The notes under the pieces: generated by a model
Told to the model about the DNA's origin: nothing
The model's database searches: none
The model's input: only the letters and a program-made list of their open reading frames with translations
Origin: Torreya grandis
Taxonomy: Eukaryota > Streptophyta > Pinopsida > Cupressales > Taxaceae
Direction: 5' to 3'
Assembly: GCA_037957365.1 (NCBI GenBank)
Contig: JARHVA010002006.1
Span: 2,327,501-2,391,500 of the forward strand
DNA length: 64,000 nucleotides
Translations under genes and position numbers: made by a program
In this document: positions 43,001-56,090 of the stretch, in pieces
Layout: each line of letters begins with the position of its first letter
Numbering within the stretch: the stretch's first letter is position 1

Positions 43001-45228
43001 TGACTAGTGTATCCTATGCATAAAAACTGGTAATGAAGACTTAAAAATAATTTGGAATAATGGAAAGGTTTTTAAATAGTTTTATGATCCTCACACATTA
43101 GTGGTAATGGATTTCAAGACCTAGAAATCAAATTAGAGCTCTCTTTAAACCCAAGAATGCTAAGTAAGCCATTTGAAGAGTAACTTCAGATGTTCAGACC
43201 ATTTCTCACACTTTTCATGGTAGTATGTGAATTTTGTAATATTTGAATGGGTATATAAATAAGGTTTTAAAAGTGTAAGGAGGTCATTTAATGACATTTT
43301 CTTTATGAACAATTATAAGACCCCAAACGGGTCTAAAACCTCTCTTAAACCTTGATAGTGACCAGTCATCAAAAAAAGAGTTAAAAAGCACATATAATGA
43401 CATATTTTGATCTTAAAACCTATTTTATTTTTTTATGACTCCAATTAGGTTACCCCCATGTAATTTGATGCTGATGTCACTTGTACAGATTGGTAAAAAT
43501 ACCCTTTTTTGCATATTTTGATGTTTTATAGGTGCTCTAAGAAGGGGATATCTTCCAAACCATGGGATGAGGTCATTTGGGACTTTTTATATATTTTAAA
43601 ATCCAAAAAAAATAAAAATAGGTTCTTTAGGTGATCAAATTAGGCTCATTTTTCAAGGGAGTCTCAAATATGCTCAAAATGAGACTAGTTGGTAAGGCCA
43701 TTTCTTGGTTTGCATACTTTCACAGGGTTTCAAGACCCAAAAATTGATATATAGGTTGGTGATGGACTATAAAAATTCAATCAAATGAATTTGGGTGATT
43801 TTAAATGTATGGAATAATCTTGGAGCAATAAAATAGGGTCCAAAGCAAGGATGCCTAATTCAAGAGAGAGAAAGGATGAAAAAATGGTTTTCTATTCAAA
43901 GTTTGAATATGAAATTTAACATGGATTGATAAGGCCATATAGGTTCTTATAATATTCCATTATTTTTTAAATATAATCCATATAAATCCCACACAAGGAG
44001 GTTTATAGGAAAAAAGGGCTACAAGGAAACTAGGCATATTGAAGGCTTAAAGAGTAAAACGAGTTCTTGGGAGTTGTTAAAAGAACCAAAATGGTTTGTT
44101 TCAGACCTAATAACATATTTAAATACCATTCATCTGGGTTTTATGAGTTGAAGAATATGCACTTGATTTTTGGGCCCCTTGGACCAAACTAAGTGTGGGA
44201 AATGGAGAGTTACAAGACACCTATGCACTTGAATGATGGCATGGCAGGCCAGAGGAGTTTCTAAAGGCATGTCAAATGTTTAATTGGTTTTTTAATATTA
44301 TTTCATGGTTAATTCATTATTTTTAAGTCCATTTGTCACTCCTTTAATATAAATAAGGGAAATTTCTAAGGAGCTAGCCAAGGTGTTAAGCAAGTTTGTA
44401 ACCCCCACACCACTTGAAAGGTTGAATTTGCTTCATGAATGAGACACATAGAATTATAGGTATATTATATTGTCTCATAACTCATTTTATTATTATAACT
44501 CTAATGGACACTTGTCACTCATCTTTTACCACACCTCTCTCTCTTCTTTCTCACATTCTCTATATATTGATCCACTTTTGGCTAAGTTTGTATCCTCTAT
44601 CTAGGTATGGCAAATCCCTAACCATTTGTATGAATTTGAAAAATGATAATAAACTAGTTTACGCCTTTTATTTATTGTACTTAGTGTGCATATGATAATA
44701 GTTGATCTTATCAAGTGAATTAACTTGTCTTCCTTGGCATGTTGTCATTTTATAACACCTAGATGCAGTTTGAAAGCTTCTTTTATAGGTCATGTGAAGT
44801 GTTTGAATGTGGTACATGAGTTTAGTGAGTTTTTCTATATTCCAATTTCATTCAATACCTCTTGGTTAGTCCTCCTAGCTTAAGCAACTATCACAACCTT
44901 CACATTAAAACACTCATGTGAGAGATTCATCTTAAGAGTAGTGTATGTAAGATTAGTTTTCTTGATTTGCAAGTGCACATGCAACTAGTTTGTAGTGTTC
45001 AAAACACATTTAGTTCATCACCTCATTAGATTAGGTTTCTCTCTCTTTTTCTAGCAAGTGATAGATTAGTCTGTGGTCCTAAATGATTCATCAAGGGGAA
45101 TTAGCCCTTCTATTTAGAGCTTTACCCATGTTATAGACAACCCATAGGTCTAGGGGTAATCCCATGTTTTACCAAATTTAGATAGGTCTGAACAACCTTA
45201 TCCTAGAGTGAAAAATTTGGTGATAACA
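40060..45228 (+). mobile_element. V2: second, diverged copy of the ~5-kb V unit
   Basis: The right end is defined by similarity to V1. CT-rich tract and TATATATTGA (44535-44580), CACTCATGTGAGAG (44925), TCATCAAGGGGAATTAGCCC (45090) and the terminal GGTGATAACA all match V1 landmarks in order. The left end is estimated from V1's length, not seen. There is no gene. A 55-bp segment is directly repeated at 40617 and 40706, and a degenerate ~185-bp array occupies 41096-42750. It sits immediately before the gag region of Y, as a 5' LTR would; but Y's own 3' LTR is not V-like, so V2 may instead be an independent insertion. Confidence 0.45.
41096..42750 (+). repeat. Degenerate tandem array, nine units of about 175-195 bp, in V2
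   Basis: Related segments start near 41096, 41277, 41456, 41638, 41819, 42012, 42203, 42394 and 42569. Each has a CACATAGTCAAGA-like word, then CCTAnnGAGCACCTATAGGT and a CTCAAGGC-like word. Divergence is high, but spacing is regular. Confidence 0.6.
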
Positions 45229-48200
45229 CCTTCTATGAATACATAGTTTATAACCCATATGGGTATGACTACTATGTAGAGGATGAGGAATATCAACAAT
45301 ACCTTACTAACATGATTTCTAATACCAAACTTGACAAACATAACCCATACCATCTAGACATACCACCTAATGCCAAACAAGGATAATATCAACCATAACT
45401 TACATGTGTACCATTTGATATAGAACATAAACCTAATCTAATGTACCTTGTGAATGCACCATGTAGTGTTGAATATTGACAAGATCAGTTTACATAAATC
45501 TTTGACAATAAATACGAACATATTATTAGATTTTTATAAATGGAGGAAATATTTCCCCTCTATTTCCCATATATTATTTACGCTATTTAGTTAGAATGCC
45601 CAAATAAACACCTCTTGCATTATTAAACAATCATACAACTTCTAACCAAGATCAAACTTTTATACCAACTTCTAAACAAGCTCTTGTATGTCAAAAAATG
45701 GAAAGGGTTAGCTCATTGATCAATCTTCTCAAACCTAACTTATTACCTCTCGAATCTAATAAGATAATCAAGCTTTAGTTATTCATGCTAACTCACTTAC
45801 TATTTTGGTTATTCAAAAGCCATCACTAATATAGATAAATCCTTTTAAAGTGCACCTAGTGTATTTTTTAACTTATCTCATGTTTAATTGATATCCATTT
45901 CCCAACTAGACATTAGTGGAAGATATGTTTATCACACCTATATCCAAAAATAAGCTAGTGAATAATCCTAATTTGAATATCCCCATGGATTCTTTCTAGT
46001 ATATGGTCGATAAATCTCAAAAAGGATACCCAAACCCACATCAAGTTCCCTTTATAATAAAATAAAACATTCCTTCAAATTCCCACCAGATCATTTATTC
46101 TAGCATTTCAGTTACTTTGTAGTAAAATGTTGTGACCATGCCTAGTCTACAATAGTAGATTGTAAGTAACAATACACCACTTCAATGAGTGGTGATAAAT
46201 ACCCCATCTCAATAGGTGATAACTAATCACCCACTTCAACATGTGTCAATCAATCCTCAACAAACATTGTCTAATCAACAACATATTTTTATCACTCAAC
46301 CACTTGCCACTTCTATTCAATAAGGGGCCTCTTCAAGCCAACATGTTCGACTTAACCAACAATAGGTTCCCCCTATATGATAAATTCATAAGAATCAATA
46401 GTATATTCCCATACAATCTCATCAAGTTTTGTTAAATACCCAACAAATTAATCCTCCATTCAGGCCTCAATTCCCTCTAAATCCATGCTACATTTTGTAG
46501 CAAGTGCCTTATCAACAACAAGTCCCCTATCAACAATACAACTCTAATGAAAGATTAAATGTTCCTAGTAGAACCAATCATGTATAGATTCCCAAATATG
46601 ATATACCACCTTTATATATGGGTCAAGGTAATTTACCCACTTCCTCTTAATCCAATCCCACTTTTTTAAGATTTACAAGAATTTATAGATGAAATTTTAT
46701 CTACTCAAGCAAGAAATCATATTAAGAAATTTAAAATAAATGACATATGCTCTTATCCCGTTGATACAATATATACTGAGATATCTTTATTGCATTATTT
46801 TTTGATGCCAAAATTTGATAAATATATAGGGAAAGGTGATCCAACGGAGCATCTAAAATATTTTTTCATTACATGTCAAGAGGTTTCATATAGTAGTGTG
46901 TACCTACTTTGCTTGTTTCCCTACAGTTTGGCTTGGCATGCCTTAGAATGGTTCCTTAGTCTACCTAAGAATTTTAAGGATAATTTTTATGTAATGTTAG
47001 ATAAATTTTTGAAACACTCTCTTATAATGTGGAACATGAGTTGACTATGGTTGGCTTATGTTAGGCTAGACAATAAGGAGGAGAAAGCTTCATTATCTAT
47101 TTACAATGGTGGCATGCATTGACTCGCTGATTTCCACATAATCTCCCTGATAAATAACTAGACATAATGTTTAATTTCAATTTGAAATATGACATTGATT
47201 ATAATCTTAGACTTCATTATTCCAACACATTTGAAGATATCATTACTAAGGGAATACAGATTGATCAAGCCCTTATCGACAAAGGGGTAATCAAGATTTA
47301 ATCTCATAACCAAGTTTATAACAAGGCTTAGACACAAGATCATACACAAGCACAATTAAGTATATCAGAGAATCCTAAACCATTCAATATGAATAAAAAT
47401 GTTGTAGAGGATAGGTTAATTAAATCCCTGCATGTGTAAATGGTGCAACCATCGCTTGTTCAGGAAATCCCACCTACTCAACCTCTCACTTTACACAGTC
47501 CCCTCCAAGAAGAGGTCACTATCAAAATAAAAAAATTAGTAATATTGGAGAGCTAGTTGATATGGTTTTCCATAAGCTAGTGACTGCTAACATGATAATT
47601 TAGCCAATGCAAAAACTATTTACATAAAACCAACCTAATTATGATTGGTAAAAGGAGAATGACTTTTGTGATTATTATCTAGTTAAAGGTCATTCTATTC
47701 ACATATGTGTGCAAATTCACCATCTCATCCAAGATTTAATTGAAAGTGGTGAAATAGAGTTGGATAATGTGACAACAATGTCTAATCACAATTTGGGTAT
47801 TTAGGAAAATCTTTTTCCACAACATAACTCCAACTATAATCAAAACTAGAATCAACATCAAGCTAACAACCATAACCATAACAAACTTCCTAAAAATAAT
47901 AATTAGAGGTAGAATCAAAAGTAGAAAAATTATAATTATGGTCAGAATGCCCATTCTAATCAATTTAACTATAACAATTTCCCTTATGACTATGATAATG
48001 TTGTAAATCTCATTACTAGTGGGCATATAACTACCATTAAGATCAACCCTAAGTCAACTGTTGGTAGTACCTTATGTTCATCACCATCCATTTTGGGACC
48101 TCTTCCCTCATATGTAATTAATCCTCCATTGGTGAAACTTGTTCATTTAAGTCAAAAATTAGGGGTTATCATTTTAGGCCCTCACTTACCTTATTCTAAT

Positions 48201-48630
48201 TATAATAATCCCTTACCAACTCTAGTTTGTGTAATTTCAACTCGATGCGCTAAGGTTACCATTCAAGGTCTTATACATTCTTTCTCCAAAAATCCCATTC
48301 AAGGCCCTTAGAAAACCAAGCTGATTCCTCTTATTAATGACAAACATTATGATATTGTATAACAAATACAAAATACACCAATGCAAATTTCTATTTTAGA
48401 TATTATGTCTACGTTAGATATCCATAAGAACATATCAAATAAACTTCTAAGTTAGTCTAAGGTCCCAAATGACATTGAAAATGATAACTTTAGAACACTT
48501 ATGAGTCATTTGGATCCATACCAATGAAATAATTTTGATCAGACCGATATGTCATCCCTTGAACCTTTGCATAATAACTTGCTTTATATAAAAGCAATCA
48601 TTTCTTGGCATAAAATTAAATGAGTCCTCA
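45229..48630 (+). pseudogene. Tat-lineage gag relic of element Y
   Basis: The core Gag domain lies at about 46790-47040 (84 codons open), with MPKFDKYIGKGDP, EHLKYFF, LFPYSLAWHALEWF and LPKNF. This matches the retrotransposon Gag pattern (MPKFxxYxGTGDPxEHL...LFPxSLxGxALEWFxxLP) typical of Tat/Ogre elements. Upstream (45240-46500) is a degenerate N-terminal part with an acidic, Tyr-rich start. Downstream (47800-48000) is an Asn/Gln-rich linker. Stops and frameshifts are frequent. It begins right after the V2 unit and leads into protease. Confidence 0.75.
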
Positions 48631-48970
48631 TAGACAATGTTTTGGGGATAAATATTATAACTTCAAAATTAGTTAAATACTTAGTCTACAAAGTAGTATA
48701 TCTTTATCTAGATACCATCCTTATCAAAGCATGTGATAATGAGGATTGGGAATCTCAGGGCACCATTTATTTGCCTGTTATCATTGGGCCTCTAACCCAT
48801 GATACTCTTTGTCATGTTTTTGACTCAGAACTATCATATAATTTTCTCCTTGGGTGACCTTAGATTCATAAATTATGTTTTGTCCCTATACTCTCCATAA
48901 GTATATCAAATTTACCCATTCTATTTTGGACTTTACTATTCAGGGTGACCTGTAGTCGTACCAATTCTAT
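48631..48970 (+). pseudogene. Tat-lineage retropepsin relic of element Y
   Basis: The open segment 48642-48857 gives GINIITSKLVKYL, DTILIKACDNEDWESQGT, YLPVIIGPLTHDTLCHVFD and YNFLLG, followed after a stop by an IHKLCFVP-like tail. This matches Tat-type proteases, which end LLGRPWIHxxxAVPS. The catalytic Asp-Thr/Ser-Gly triad is degraded: the corresponding upstream residues read IDNVLG. Confidence 0.75.
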
Positions 48971-50430
48971 AAACACCTGAAAGTGGAGTTTGAAAGCTAC
49001 AACTATCACCTTGGTATAGATCTCATACCCAAAAAGGATAAGGATATAGTTGATCAACTACCTAAGTCCAATTACATGGATCTAAGAAATCTTTCCTCCA
49101 CTTTGATTTCACCACCTACTGAGATATCCAATCATTTTATTATTCAAAACAATGAGCTTGGGGAATACAAGATTGGCAATGCTTTCCACTTAGCCAAATG
49201 CCTAAGATGCCCAAGTCATATGGTAAACCTAAAGTTAAAATTTAAATGGAATGGCAAAAGAAGGATTATTTTCACCAAAAAGGACCCATTATTTTCATTA
49301 GAACTTCATAGGAATAAGATTAGATTAAAGGTGAGAGTGAATCATGGTAATATAATGATGATTTTCTACCTACTACCAAAACACAAAATATCCTATTCCA
49401 AAAAGGATAATGGATAACCAAGATTATAAAATTATAGGCCTAGGGTCAATGTATCATGGACATATTGAGCTAGTATTAGTTTCCAAACGTAAATAAACTT
49501 GAGTTATTAGATACAAACCTCTTGAAGTGACCCCTTAGATATCGAGAGTGACACTAATTTATCATCAACACTGACAATGGAAACAATGACATAGAGTCTT
49601 AGTATAAAATTTACAATGAGTTGGTTGACACTAACCTATTTGAACCTCGTACCATCTATACCATTACTTCTCTCCCATATTATTCCCCTCATTTCCTAAA
49701 TAATCCCAAATTGATCGACTGGGACCAAAAAGACTCATACATACCATTGGATGATTTTCAGAATGATGAGGTATTTTTTGTGTTCTTAGGCCTCAAAGAT
49801 GGTTTTCCACTTGGTGATCACAATAATTGATTTTATATTACATTGAAACCTATATCTTATTTTGGAGATAAGATGAACTTACTTAGTCACAAATAAAAAT
49901 AAAAATGAAACCAAACATTGAGGTCCCAAAGTTAAAAGCTCTTTGAGGCATTTTTGGATCAGAGAAAAGGTAAAGAAAAAGATGAGTCCCATGATGAAAA
50001 CCTATTTCATGTGATATCATGTGGGGAATTTAAACCTATTTAAAATGAATCTCAAGCCTCCTCATATCCATAAACTTCATACTGATCCAGAATCAGTTTA
50101 GAGAATCAAAAATTATTCAATCAGCAGGCTTAAGATTTCTCACATGCCTTTACAAAGTGGCCTTGTCCAGACTTTGATGATTCGGATTCTTCCTATATTG
50201 TTGAACTCAATAATCCAATAAATCCACTAAATAAATAATAATACCATTGTAACACAATACCAACTATTCTAGAAGATGGTTCCACACTACTTGTAGAAGA
50301 TGCCACATAAGTCAATATTGGGACACCATCTGATCCTAAATAGATCAAACTTGGAGTGTCCCACACTGAAAAGGAACATGAACTTATTACTACCCTCATT
50401 TGGGATTTTTTTCATATTTTCATTGTCTTA
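48971..50430 (+). other. Y: degenerate region between protease and RT
   Basis: It contains open fragments (48983-49417, 49621-49830) in the orientation of Y but without recognised domains. The second has DWDQKDSYIPLDDF. In related elements this interval is a variable linker. Confidence 0.4.
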
Positions 50431-51240
50431 TTTAGATATTATTTTTTTGGACCCTAATTTATTTGTATGTTACCTTGTTGTACACCCTAATGTCAAGCCA
50501 ATCAAGAAAAAGCTAAGGAAAATAAACCCTTGCATAGTTGTACTTGTCAAAAAATAATTAGAAAAACTATTAGAGGTAGGGTTTATCCATCCTATAGATT
50601 ATTTAGAGTGGATATCAAACATAGTCCTAGTTAACAAAAAATCATAGGGAATATGATTATGTATTGATTTTAGAGACATTAAAAAAGCATTCCCAAAAGA
50701 TGACTTTCCTTTGCCCAACATTGATATGATTGTAGATTCCACAGTAAGATATGAGATGCTATATATTATGGATGGATTCTCTAAATATAATCATATCAAA
50801 ATAGCACCTGAAGACCAACATAATATAGTCTTCACCATTCCATGGGGAACATTCTATTATCAAGTGATGTCATTTGATCTTTAAAATGCTAGTGCAACAT
50901 GACAACATGAAATGAATGTCATTTTACATGACATGATGCACAATATTGTTAAATATTATGTGAATGATATTTTGGGAAACTACAAGACCAAATTAGGACA
51001 TCCACATGTGTTATGAAGAATATTTGAAAGGCTTTGTGAATACAAGGTGAGGTTTAACCCTAAAAAGTGTGTTTTTGGCATTACTTCCAGAAAATTTATA
51101 GGTTTCATTGTCTCTCGCAAGGGCATTAAATTTGATCCAACCAAGGTTAATGCCATTATATAAATTCCTCCACATTATAATCTAAAGCAACTCTACAGCC
51201 TAAAAAATAAGATTTAGTCAATCAGGTGATTCATTTCATA
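50431..51240 (+). pseudogene. Tat-lineage reverse transcriptase relic of element Y
   Basis: Readable blocks in order are KPIKKKLRKINPCI, EKLLEVGFIHPIDYLEW, CIDFRDIKKAFPKDDFPLPN, IMDGFSKYNHIKIAPEDQHN, FTIPWGTFYYQVM, NASAT, YVNDIL, RIFERLCEYKVRFNPKKC, GFIVSRKGIKFDP and NLKQL. This order and wording (PKDDFPLPNIDM, GFSGYNQIKIAPEDQHKTAF) is characteristic of Tat elements. The catalytic YVDD has become YVND, and stops interrupt the frame. Confidence 0.85.
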
Positions 51241-51770
51241 ATTAGAAGATGTGTCATCACTTCACTCATCTTCTGAAGAAAGGCACCACTTTTACATGGA
51301 ACACTGATTTTCAACAAGCATTTGAGTATTTAAAAGAATATATGGAAAATCCACATGTTTTATCCCCACCAACACTTATAAAATTGTTACTTCTCTACAT
51401 CTTTAAAACTAAATATGCCTTGGGGGCACTCTTGACATAACATAATGATAAGTGGAAAGCAAGAGATGTATATTACTTAAGATGCACATTGGAAGCCTAT
51501 GAACATTATTACAACGTAGTTGAAAAATACTACTATCAATATTTTTTATAGCCCAAATGTTGCAATATTATATGCTCAACAATAAGACCATTGCCATTTC
51601 CAAAGTGGACCGAATCAAATACCTACTTTTCAAGGTAGCATTGATTATTTGTGTGGATAAATGGGTCATGTTATTGCATGAATTTGACATCAAATATGTA
51701 CATCAAAAAACCATTAAGGTGTAGGCACTTGTATATCAACTTGATAAAGCACCCTTATTAAATACCACGC
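51241..51770 (+). pseudogene. First RNase H relic of element Y
   Basis: The open segment 51249-51440 contains HLLKKGTTFTWNTDFQQAFE, the RT thumb/connection, then LLYIFKTKYALGALL. Fragments such as AYEHYYNVVEKY and YVHQKT follow after stops. Position and motifs fit the canonical gypsy RNase H. Confidence 0.7.
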
Positions 51771-52460
51771 CACTCATTTTTAATTTCCTTGATGAATCAA
51801 TCATGACTCTAGATGATAATTATTTTGAGTCTCATCACTGGACTCTTTACTTTGATTGTTCATACACTTCTTGTGGATTCATAGCCAAAATTATATTCAT
51901 AACACCATAGGGGTATCTTCTATAAATATATTGGAACATTAAAAAAATACATGTTCATGGAGATTCTCTACTAGTTATTAACTAGTTGACAGTGCAATAC
52001 CAAACCAAAGATACAAGCTTATTCTTTGCAAAGATATGGTAGACCTCTTAAACAAAGATTTGAAAACATCCATCTTGAATAAATCCTAAGGGCTATTAAC
52101 ATGATCATATATGTAATGGAAACAATTGGTTCATTAATATAAATCACAGATCATGTTCTAGATTACTAGTTCTTTATTGAACATCTCTTAAGGTCAACTC
52201 ATGAGCATTTCAAATTTGAAATGGTATGTGATATTGTAGTCCCAGCTCACCTTTGTACTTTGATATATATGCCTACCTTCATGACAATATTCCCCCTTCT
52301 AACCTTTCCTGTAATAAATAAAAATCCTTCATTCATAATACCTCTTGTTATACCATATTCAATGCCACACTCTATCATAGGGTATATGACAGAACCATAC
52401 TTTGTTGTTTAGATTTGGTAGAGTTTAGATTAACACTAAAGTACACAAATGGATTTTTTG
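51771..52460 (+). pseudogene. Second (archaeal-type) RNase H relic and linker of element Y
   Basis: About 51838-52020 reads WTLYFDCSYTSCGF, KIIFITP, then HVHGDSLLVIN and VQYQTKD. This matches the additional aRNH domain (WxLxFDGSxTxxGxGAG...GDSQLVIxQ) found between RNase H and integrase in the Tat lineage. 52221-52412 is an open linker fragment. The presence of two RNase H domains supports the Tat assignment. Confidence 0.7.
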
Positions 52461-53515
52461 GGACCACACCATTGGAATGGTAATTTTCAAGAAATTCTTG
52501 CATATAAGGTATTACTGGCCTAATATAGATGTCAACACATGTGTTAATGTAAAAAAGTGTGTGGATTGTCAAAAACATGCCAATCTCATTAATGCACTAG
52601 CTCAAGCACTTCAGCTAATGACCACTCTATGGCCATTTTCCACATGGGGACTTGGTCTCATATGGAAAATAAATCATGCTTCTTTAGATATTCATAAACA
52701 TATCCTCACTACCACTGAATATTTTACAAAGTGGGTTGAAGTTATTTCACTCACTTACGTAATTGGTAATTAGATTTCTAAATTCATTTTGAATTACCTC
52801 ATTTGAAACTTTGGAATTCCCTTTGACCTCATTTTTTATAATGGAATATACTTTAAAAATAATTATGTAAAATACCTCTGTGCCAAGTACCATCTCAAAT
52901 AACACTTTTCCACTTCTTATTTTATTCAAAACAATGTCCAAGTTAAAGCATCTAACAAAAACCTAGTCTAAATCCCTAAAAAATGTTAATTATTTTTGCC
53001 ATGATTAGAATTTGTAACTATTTCCCACCCTTTGGGCCTACTGTACCAATACCTAAACCCCAATAGGAGTCACACCATACTCCCTCATTTATGGTACTAA
53101 AGCTATTCTCCCTATCAAGATCGAGTTTCCTTCCTTGTGCATTTCATTATGGGATATCATTTATGAGGAAGAATAAATAATATTTTGATTGTAATAATTA
53201 TACCTAATTGATGAAAAATGGGTAGTTAATTTAAACAATATTCAAGCATATCATAATAGGTTGTGTTATAGCTACAATAAGTGTATCAAAACTAGAAACT
53301 TTAAACTTGGTAACCTGGTCCTAAAAGAGAACCAAAAGAATACCAATGTTTCCCATGAAAAGAAGGGAAATTTTGAGCCTAATTAGCTGGGCCCATTCAT
53401 CATCATATCTAATTATGGATCTAGAGCATACAAATTGGATACACCAGATGGGGAAGATCTAGATGAGCCTATGAATATTATGCATCTCAAGAATTTTTAC
53501 ACTTGATTTACTTGA
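52461..53515 (+). pseudogene. Integrase relic of element Y
   Basis: The segment 52477-52773 (98 codons open) has ILHIRYYWPNIDV-like words, CVNVKKCVDCQKHANLI (zinc-binding CxxC), WPFSTWGLGLIW and YFTKWVEVISLTYV. Later fragments include NFGIPFDLIFYNG, where the catalytic Asp of DNG reads Tyr, and a C-terminal piece with FKLGNLVLK-like wording near 53305. Frames are broken after 52773. Confidence 0.75.
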
Positions 53516-56078
53516 ACATTGTCTATGAGGACCCCTGAGTAGGGGCATGGCCTAAAAATATCCTCCCTTCATCCCACTTATAATTTAGTTAGTCCATCCT
53601 AATCTTATTCCCCCATCCTATTACCAATCCTTATCTTGATTTTGGGTCATCAGTACGATAGACAGTTTCAGATGCCCAAATTTAGAGAGGTAATTTTCAT
53701 AGACAATACAACTTTTGTCATCATTAACACATCTTTAAAGATAGTATCTCAGCACACATATGCATGGTTTCCTTGCATGACAGTTCCTAAAAATGCATCT
53801 TTTCAACTCTTATTAAAAATTGTACCATTCATTTTATTTTGTTCCATTCCTATTTTCCACCATGCTTTTGATTTTTAATATATTCTATTTTAGGGTGAAC
53901 TACAGTGGTTTGAGGTCCGATTGGATTATGTAGGCATTACTCAATTTCTGAGGTCAGCTCAAACACTCCACATTTTCCAAGTTATCTCCATTTTATGAGC
54001 AATTTAAGCCACACTTTCACCATTTTGTGAGCAACATAATCCACTCTCATCATTTTGCAAGTAACCTAAGTCATTCTCTCTTCATTTTGTGAGCAACCTA
54101 AGTCACACTCTTGTCATTTTGTGATCAATTTAAACCACCCTCTTACCATTTTGTGAGCAACCTAAGCCATGCCATCACCTTTTTGCAAGATCCTTTGTTA
54201 ATTTATACTTACCAAAGTATTCCTATAAATTTCTCATTCCAAAAACATGAAAAACCCTAAAATTTTGAAAATAAAAAAAAAACTTAAAAACCAACAAAGT
54301 TCAAAAAGGTGTTTAAGATCTCGATGAGAGATAAAACCACAAAATATTGGCTTATTTTTTCATCCTGTTCATGAGTGGTATTTGGACATATTTTATATGG
54401 CATAGTTTTACACATTTACTAGGTGGGAACCCTTTTATCTAACCATGTTCATTTCCAATTTACCATTTTCATTCCTTCATTTACACTCTCATTTCTGGGA
54501 GAACTGCATCAGACTAAGGTCCACATAGACTATGTAGGCAACACTTGGATGAATATACCATCTCAGTAAAATTATCCATTCTTATTGCCATTCCATTTTT
54601 CTCAATTTATCTAAATGATCTCATTGTTTTATGAATATACTTTTCCTATTCTTCCTCTACTATAAAATATCTTGTCATCATTTTTCTTCTTTCCCACATC
54701 CCTAGGAGAATTAAACTTGGCTCAAAGTCCATTAGACTATGTAGGAAGCATCCATTTACATGAGGCATTTGGAGACAACTCATTCACCCCTTCCTTTTTC
54801 TTCTATTCCCCCTTTCTGTCTCAATTATCGTCTTGACCTAATAGTTGTCCGCTAGGGCTCATGGGTAAAATATCCAAGAGCAACATCTTAATTTAACACA
54901 CATGCAAATGGTTAGTAAATGACTTGTTTATTTTTGTTTGTGTGTTTATGTATTTGTAAACATTGTTTATTTTTTATTATTTTTGGTGTGTTTCTTACTT
55001 TTCCTTGGTTACCTTCAATTTATGGGTTTATATTTTACACTTAAGTCTAGATCTGTTATATGATATTATTCAATTGTAGATATTTTTACTTAACTTAATC
55101 TTGGTTTATTGCATTATGTTTTACACTTATGACTTGATTATTCATATCCCACTCTAAAATCATTTACATCTACAATTTCATCAAGTTCTAAAACTTTTGG
55201 CATCCAAGGTTATTGAGATTCATTTAAAGTGTGATATATTTTTTAAATTTTGATTTTGGTTAAACAACAAGATGCTTTGTGTCACTTTTCTTTTTAGTTT
55301 GTGCTTATTTTCTTTTAAAATTGCTTTTTTTTCTTTTTTTATTGTCACTTCGACTCATTCAATTGTGACAACAAGGTCATAATCATCATGCTTCCTATAA
55401 AATAGTTATATTTGAATCCATCTATTGGCATATGTCAACATTTACATCATGTTTTTTTATCATTAGTGTGATGTTTTCAGTTGTCTATTGAATCTTGGGT
55501 CAGTCCTTATGCACATTACAACCTAGCCATCATGGTTTTTTATATCATGGTGAATATTATTAGGTACTATATTAAAAATCAAGTGATACCAGTCTCACGA
55601 GTAATGTTGTTGCACTAAGTCTCCTTGTCTACTATCCTACAACCATATCACTGAATCCCATGACTAATTTATATGCTACACATGATATATATCAAAAAAT
55701 GAATGTATACAAAAAGTCATAAACATTTCTCAAGCATGATCAAATACCTATATCACATGCTTGAACGTATCACATTTTCAATCCATAGAGTAGTACTATA
55801 CCATTTTATTCTTCCTCGTAGGACCATTCTATAGGTGATGTTTTTTATTCATTTTGAGAGCCCATTCATTTTAAATTATTTTTTATTATTCTCTCGAGAG
55901 GGCATCCAAGGATAATCAAGAACCCTTTGGGGCTGTAATCTAGGTTTATCAACTCATAATTTTAAAAATGAGAAGAGTGATGACATCATTCTTCAAGAAT
56001 TATCAATTTGCTTCTTAATGACTTTTTCATTTTTTGAAAAGACATTATTATGCCTAGTGTCTCGTAATGCCTTCTCAA
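53516..56078 (+). mobile_element. 3' noncoding region of element Y
   Basis: There is no ORF of note. It shares landmarks with the X 3' regions: a GAACTACAGTGG...GGATTATGTAGGC block, then AATTAAACTTGGC...CTATGTAGGAAGC near 54720, and ATATGTCAACATTTAC with ATCATTAGTG near 55430. It contains the 37-bp repeat listed next. Confidence 0.55.
53987..54190 (+). repeat. Six-unit tandem repeat of 34-40 bp in the Y 3' region
   Basis: The consensus begins CATTTTGTGAGCAACCTAAG and continues CCACACTCTC. Six units lie in direct succession with moderate divergence. Confidence 0.85.
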
Positions 56079-56090
56079 ATAGGGGGAAAA
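56079..56090 (+). promoter_or_regulatory. Polypurine tract of element Y
   Basis: ATAGGGGGAAAA lies immediately before TGTAGATACC, the LTR start. Confidence 0.7.

Noticed and set aside
53987..54190. CRISPR-like regular repeat
   Set aside because: The units abut with no unique spacers, and the context is plant retrotransposon DNA.
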